Shown here one piece after another: positions 5,603 to 6,936 of a stretch of 6,936 nt of DNA. The notes under the pieces are model-generated. The model saw only the letters and a program-made list of their open reading frames with translations. It searched no databases and had not been told where the DNA came from. The stretch is taken from assembly GCA_958403605.1 (NCBI GenBank), contig CATXYA010000084.1, positions 1 through 6,936 on the forward strand. The letters are read 5' to 3'. A program made the translations under genes and the position numbers. Within the stretch, counting starts at the first letter, position 1, and every line of letters starts with the position of its first letter. This DNA is from an uncultured Oscillospiraceae bacterium. Its GTDB lineage: Bacteria; Bacillota; Clostridia; Oscillospirales; Ruminococcaceae.

Positions 5603-6936
5603 TTAGTTTTTGATGGTTTTGCTGGTCTCTTCAATGGCGGCGTCGATCTGCGCCAGCGCCTCATCGATGGTCAGGTTGCCCGCGGCGATCGCGTTCATGG
5701 CGTTGGAAAACTCCATGGCGTTATAGACCTGCGAGGCGATGGCCAGCGTCTGGGTATCCTGGCAGGGATAGCCCACATAGGCGTCGGAGCCCTTCACATA
5801 ATCCACCATGCATTTGTAGACGCCCTCGCTCCAAAAGTCCTTCGAGCCCTCTTTTTCAAACACCGGGGCATAGGTGGGGCCGAGCAGCTCAATGTATTCC
5901 GCGTAATTGTCTGGATCGCAGAGATACTTGATCAGATCCTTGGCGGCGTCGACGTTTTTGCAGCTCTCGTGGATGCCCCAGCCGTAGAGGTAAGACATGT
6001 GATGGCTGTTGTCGGGCCCGGCGGGCAGGTTGCTGACGATGGTGTTTTCGTACAGCTCTTTGTACTGTTCGTCCGACTGCATGGCGTTGTTCAGCGTGCA
6101 GGCGTTCACCACGATGCCCACGGTGCCCAGCAGATAGTTGCCGTTGTTGGAGCTGGCGTCCCAGGAGACCGCCGCCTCGGGGATCGTCCCGTTTTCATAC
6201 ATTTCGAAGAATTTCTCAAAGATCTGGCGGTTGATGTCGTTGGAGGCGTTGGCGTTTCCGTTTTCGTCGAAGAGGCCGCCGCCGTAGTTCCACAGGATCT
6301 CGCGGGTGGAGTTTTCACAGTCGCCGTCGCCTGCGCCCAGGCTCCAGCCGAGGCCGGCAAAATCCTCGGCGGGGTCGGTGATGGCCGCGGCCAGCTCGAA
6401 TACTTCCTCCCAGGTCTTGGGCACCTCGGTGTACCCCGCGGCCTCCATCTTGTCCTTGCGGATGTACATCAGGTCAGCAGAGCTGGTGAAGGGGATGAAA
6501 TAGTGGTTGCCGTCGATCTTGCTGATGTTGTACACGGCGTCGTACAGCGGATTTTCCGCCTGGATGTCCGCCATCAGGTCGTTGACCTCGAGGTATGTGT
6601 TGTTGGGATAATAGTTCAGCACCTTGCGCACATCCGCCGTGCTGATGTCGGGGGTGGTGCCGGCCTCCACGGCGGTGTTGAGCTTGGTCATGAAATCCGT
6701 GCTGTTGATGAATTCGACCTCCAGCTGGACGCCGGTGTCCTGGGAATACTTTTTCAGGAAATCCGCCATACAGTTGTTGGCCTCGTCACTGAAGGTCTTT
6801 TCCACCCAAACGGTGAGGGCGGCGTCTTGGGACGGTTCCGATCCGCCGGTGCTGCCGCCCGCCGGAGCGGCAGTGGACGAAGCGGGCGCGCAGGATGCCA
6901 GCGTGAAAAGCATCACCGCTGCCAGGAGCACTGCAA
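5603..6936 (-). CDS. ABC transporter solute-binding lipoprotein, family 1 (sugar type), 5' end cut
   Basis: About 444 codons are visible; the frame stays open to the right edge, so the first few residues lie outside and the GTG at 6929-6931 is probably internal. The visible start is the hydrophobic core of a signal peptide (VLLAAVMLFT) ending in the lipobox LASC, whose cysteine would be lipidated and anchor the protein outside the membrane. A Ser/Gly/Pro-rich linker of about 22 residues follows, then the binding fold beginning ALTVWVEKTFSDE. Family traits include the interlobe stretch YFIPFTSSADLMYIRKDKMEAAGY, TWEEVFELAAAI, and the late YGWGIHESCKNVDAAKDLIKYL. These match extracellular solute-binding family 1 (MalE/UgpB-like), which serves CUT1 importers of oligosaccharides and glycerol-3-phosphate-type ligands. 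No permease follows it, so permeases should be upstream beyond the right edge or elsewhere. Its neighbours suggest an acetylated carbohydrate ligand; this is inference. Confidence 0.93.
   Translation of the reverse strand, partial: AVLLAAVMLFTLASCAPASSTAAPAGGSTGGSEPSQDAALTVWVEKTFSDEANNCMADFLKKYSQDTGVQLEVEFINSTDFMTKLNTAVEAGTTPDISTADVRKVLNYYPNNTYLEVNDLMADIQAENPLYDAVYNISKIDGNHYFIPFTSSADLMYIRKDKMEAAGYTEVPKTWEEVFELAAAITDPAEDFAGLGWSLGAGDGDCENSTREILWNYGGGLFDENGNANASNDINRQIFEKFFEMYENGTIPEAAVSWDASSNNGNYLLGTVGIVVNACTLNNAMQSDEQYKELYENTIVSNLPAGPDNSHHMSYLYGWGIHESCKNVDAAKDLIKYLCDPDNYAEYIELLGPTYAPVFEKEGSKDFWSEGVYKCMVDYVKGSDAYVGYPCQDTQTLAIASQVYNAMEFSNAMNAIAAGNLTIDEALAQIDAAIEETSKTIKN

Noticed and set aside
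5518..5664. N-terminal extension of the esterase to 5664
   Set aside because: It would overlap the binding-protein gene and is Arg/Pro-rich; GGAGG 7 nt before 5517 and the usual CE7 length support the shorter form.
6929..6931. GTG as the true start of the binding protein
   Set aside because: The frame is open to the window edge and the residues before the lipobox would lack the usual charged N-terminus of a signal peptide.

Overview
The window is GC-rich bacterial DNA. Strong GGAGG-type ribosome binding sites sit 6-10 nt before each start, genes are tightly packed on one strand, and there is an LASC-type lipoprotein signal. Together these suggest a high-GC clostridial Firmicute, perhaps of the Oscillospiraceae/Ruminococcaceae type. 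That assignment is inference from style; there is no rRNA or other taxonomic marker here.

Left end (1-253): four identical 33-bp CRISPR repeats with spacers of 33, 35 and 32 bp, probably continuing off the left edge. Read on the minus strand, the repeat has the type I-C layout: GTC start, perfect 8-bp stem, then an 11-nt TGGGTAGAAAC tag. An AT-rich leader-like stretch adjoins the array on the right (from 254). Further right are an inverted repeat (381-424) and an extended -10 promoter (515-523), both oriented to drive transcription leftward into the array. No cas gene is in the window. Region 254-610 has no convincing protein gene.

Main block (611-6936): five minus-strand genes. In transcription order they are a solute-binding lipoprotein of a sugar-type ABC transporter (5' end cut by the right edge), a CE7-family carbohydrate acetyl esterase, an N-acetylneuraminate-lyase/dihydrodipicolinate-synthase-family aldolase, a D-2-hydroxyacid dehydrogenase, and an unusually long tandem fumarylacetoacetate-hydrolase (FAH) family protein. 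A good intrinsic terminator lies between esterase and aldolase, a hairpin without a U-tract lies between binding protein and esterase, and a final terminator follows the FAH gene and separates the cluster from the CRISPR locus.

Working model (inference): an acetylated sugar or sugar acid is captured and imported, deacetylated in the cytoplasm by the CE7 esterase, and its 2-keto-3-deoxy-type acid is processed by aldolase, dehydrogenase and FAH protein to pyruvate-level products. The substrate cannot be read from the sequence. The most unusual items are the FAH protein, whose two halves both lack canonical active-site residues, and the I-C-like array whose leader side abuts a metabolic operon rather than cas genes.
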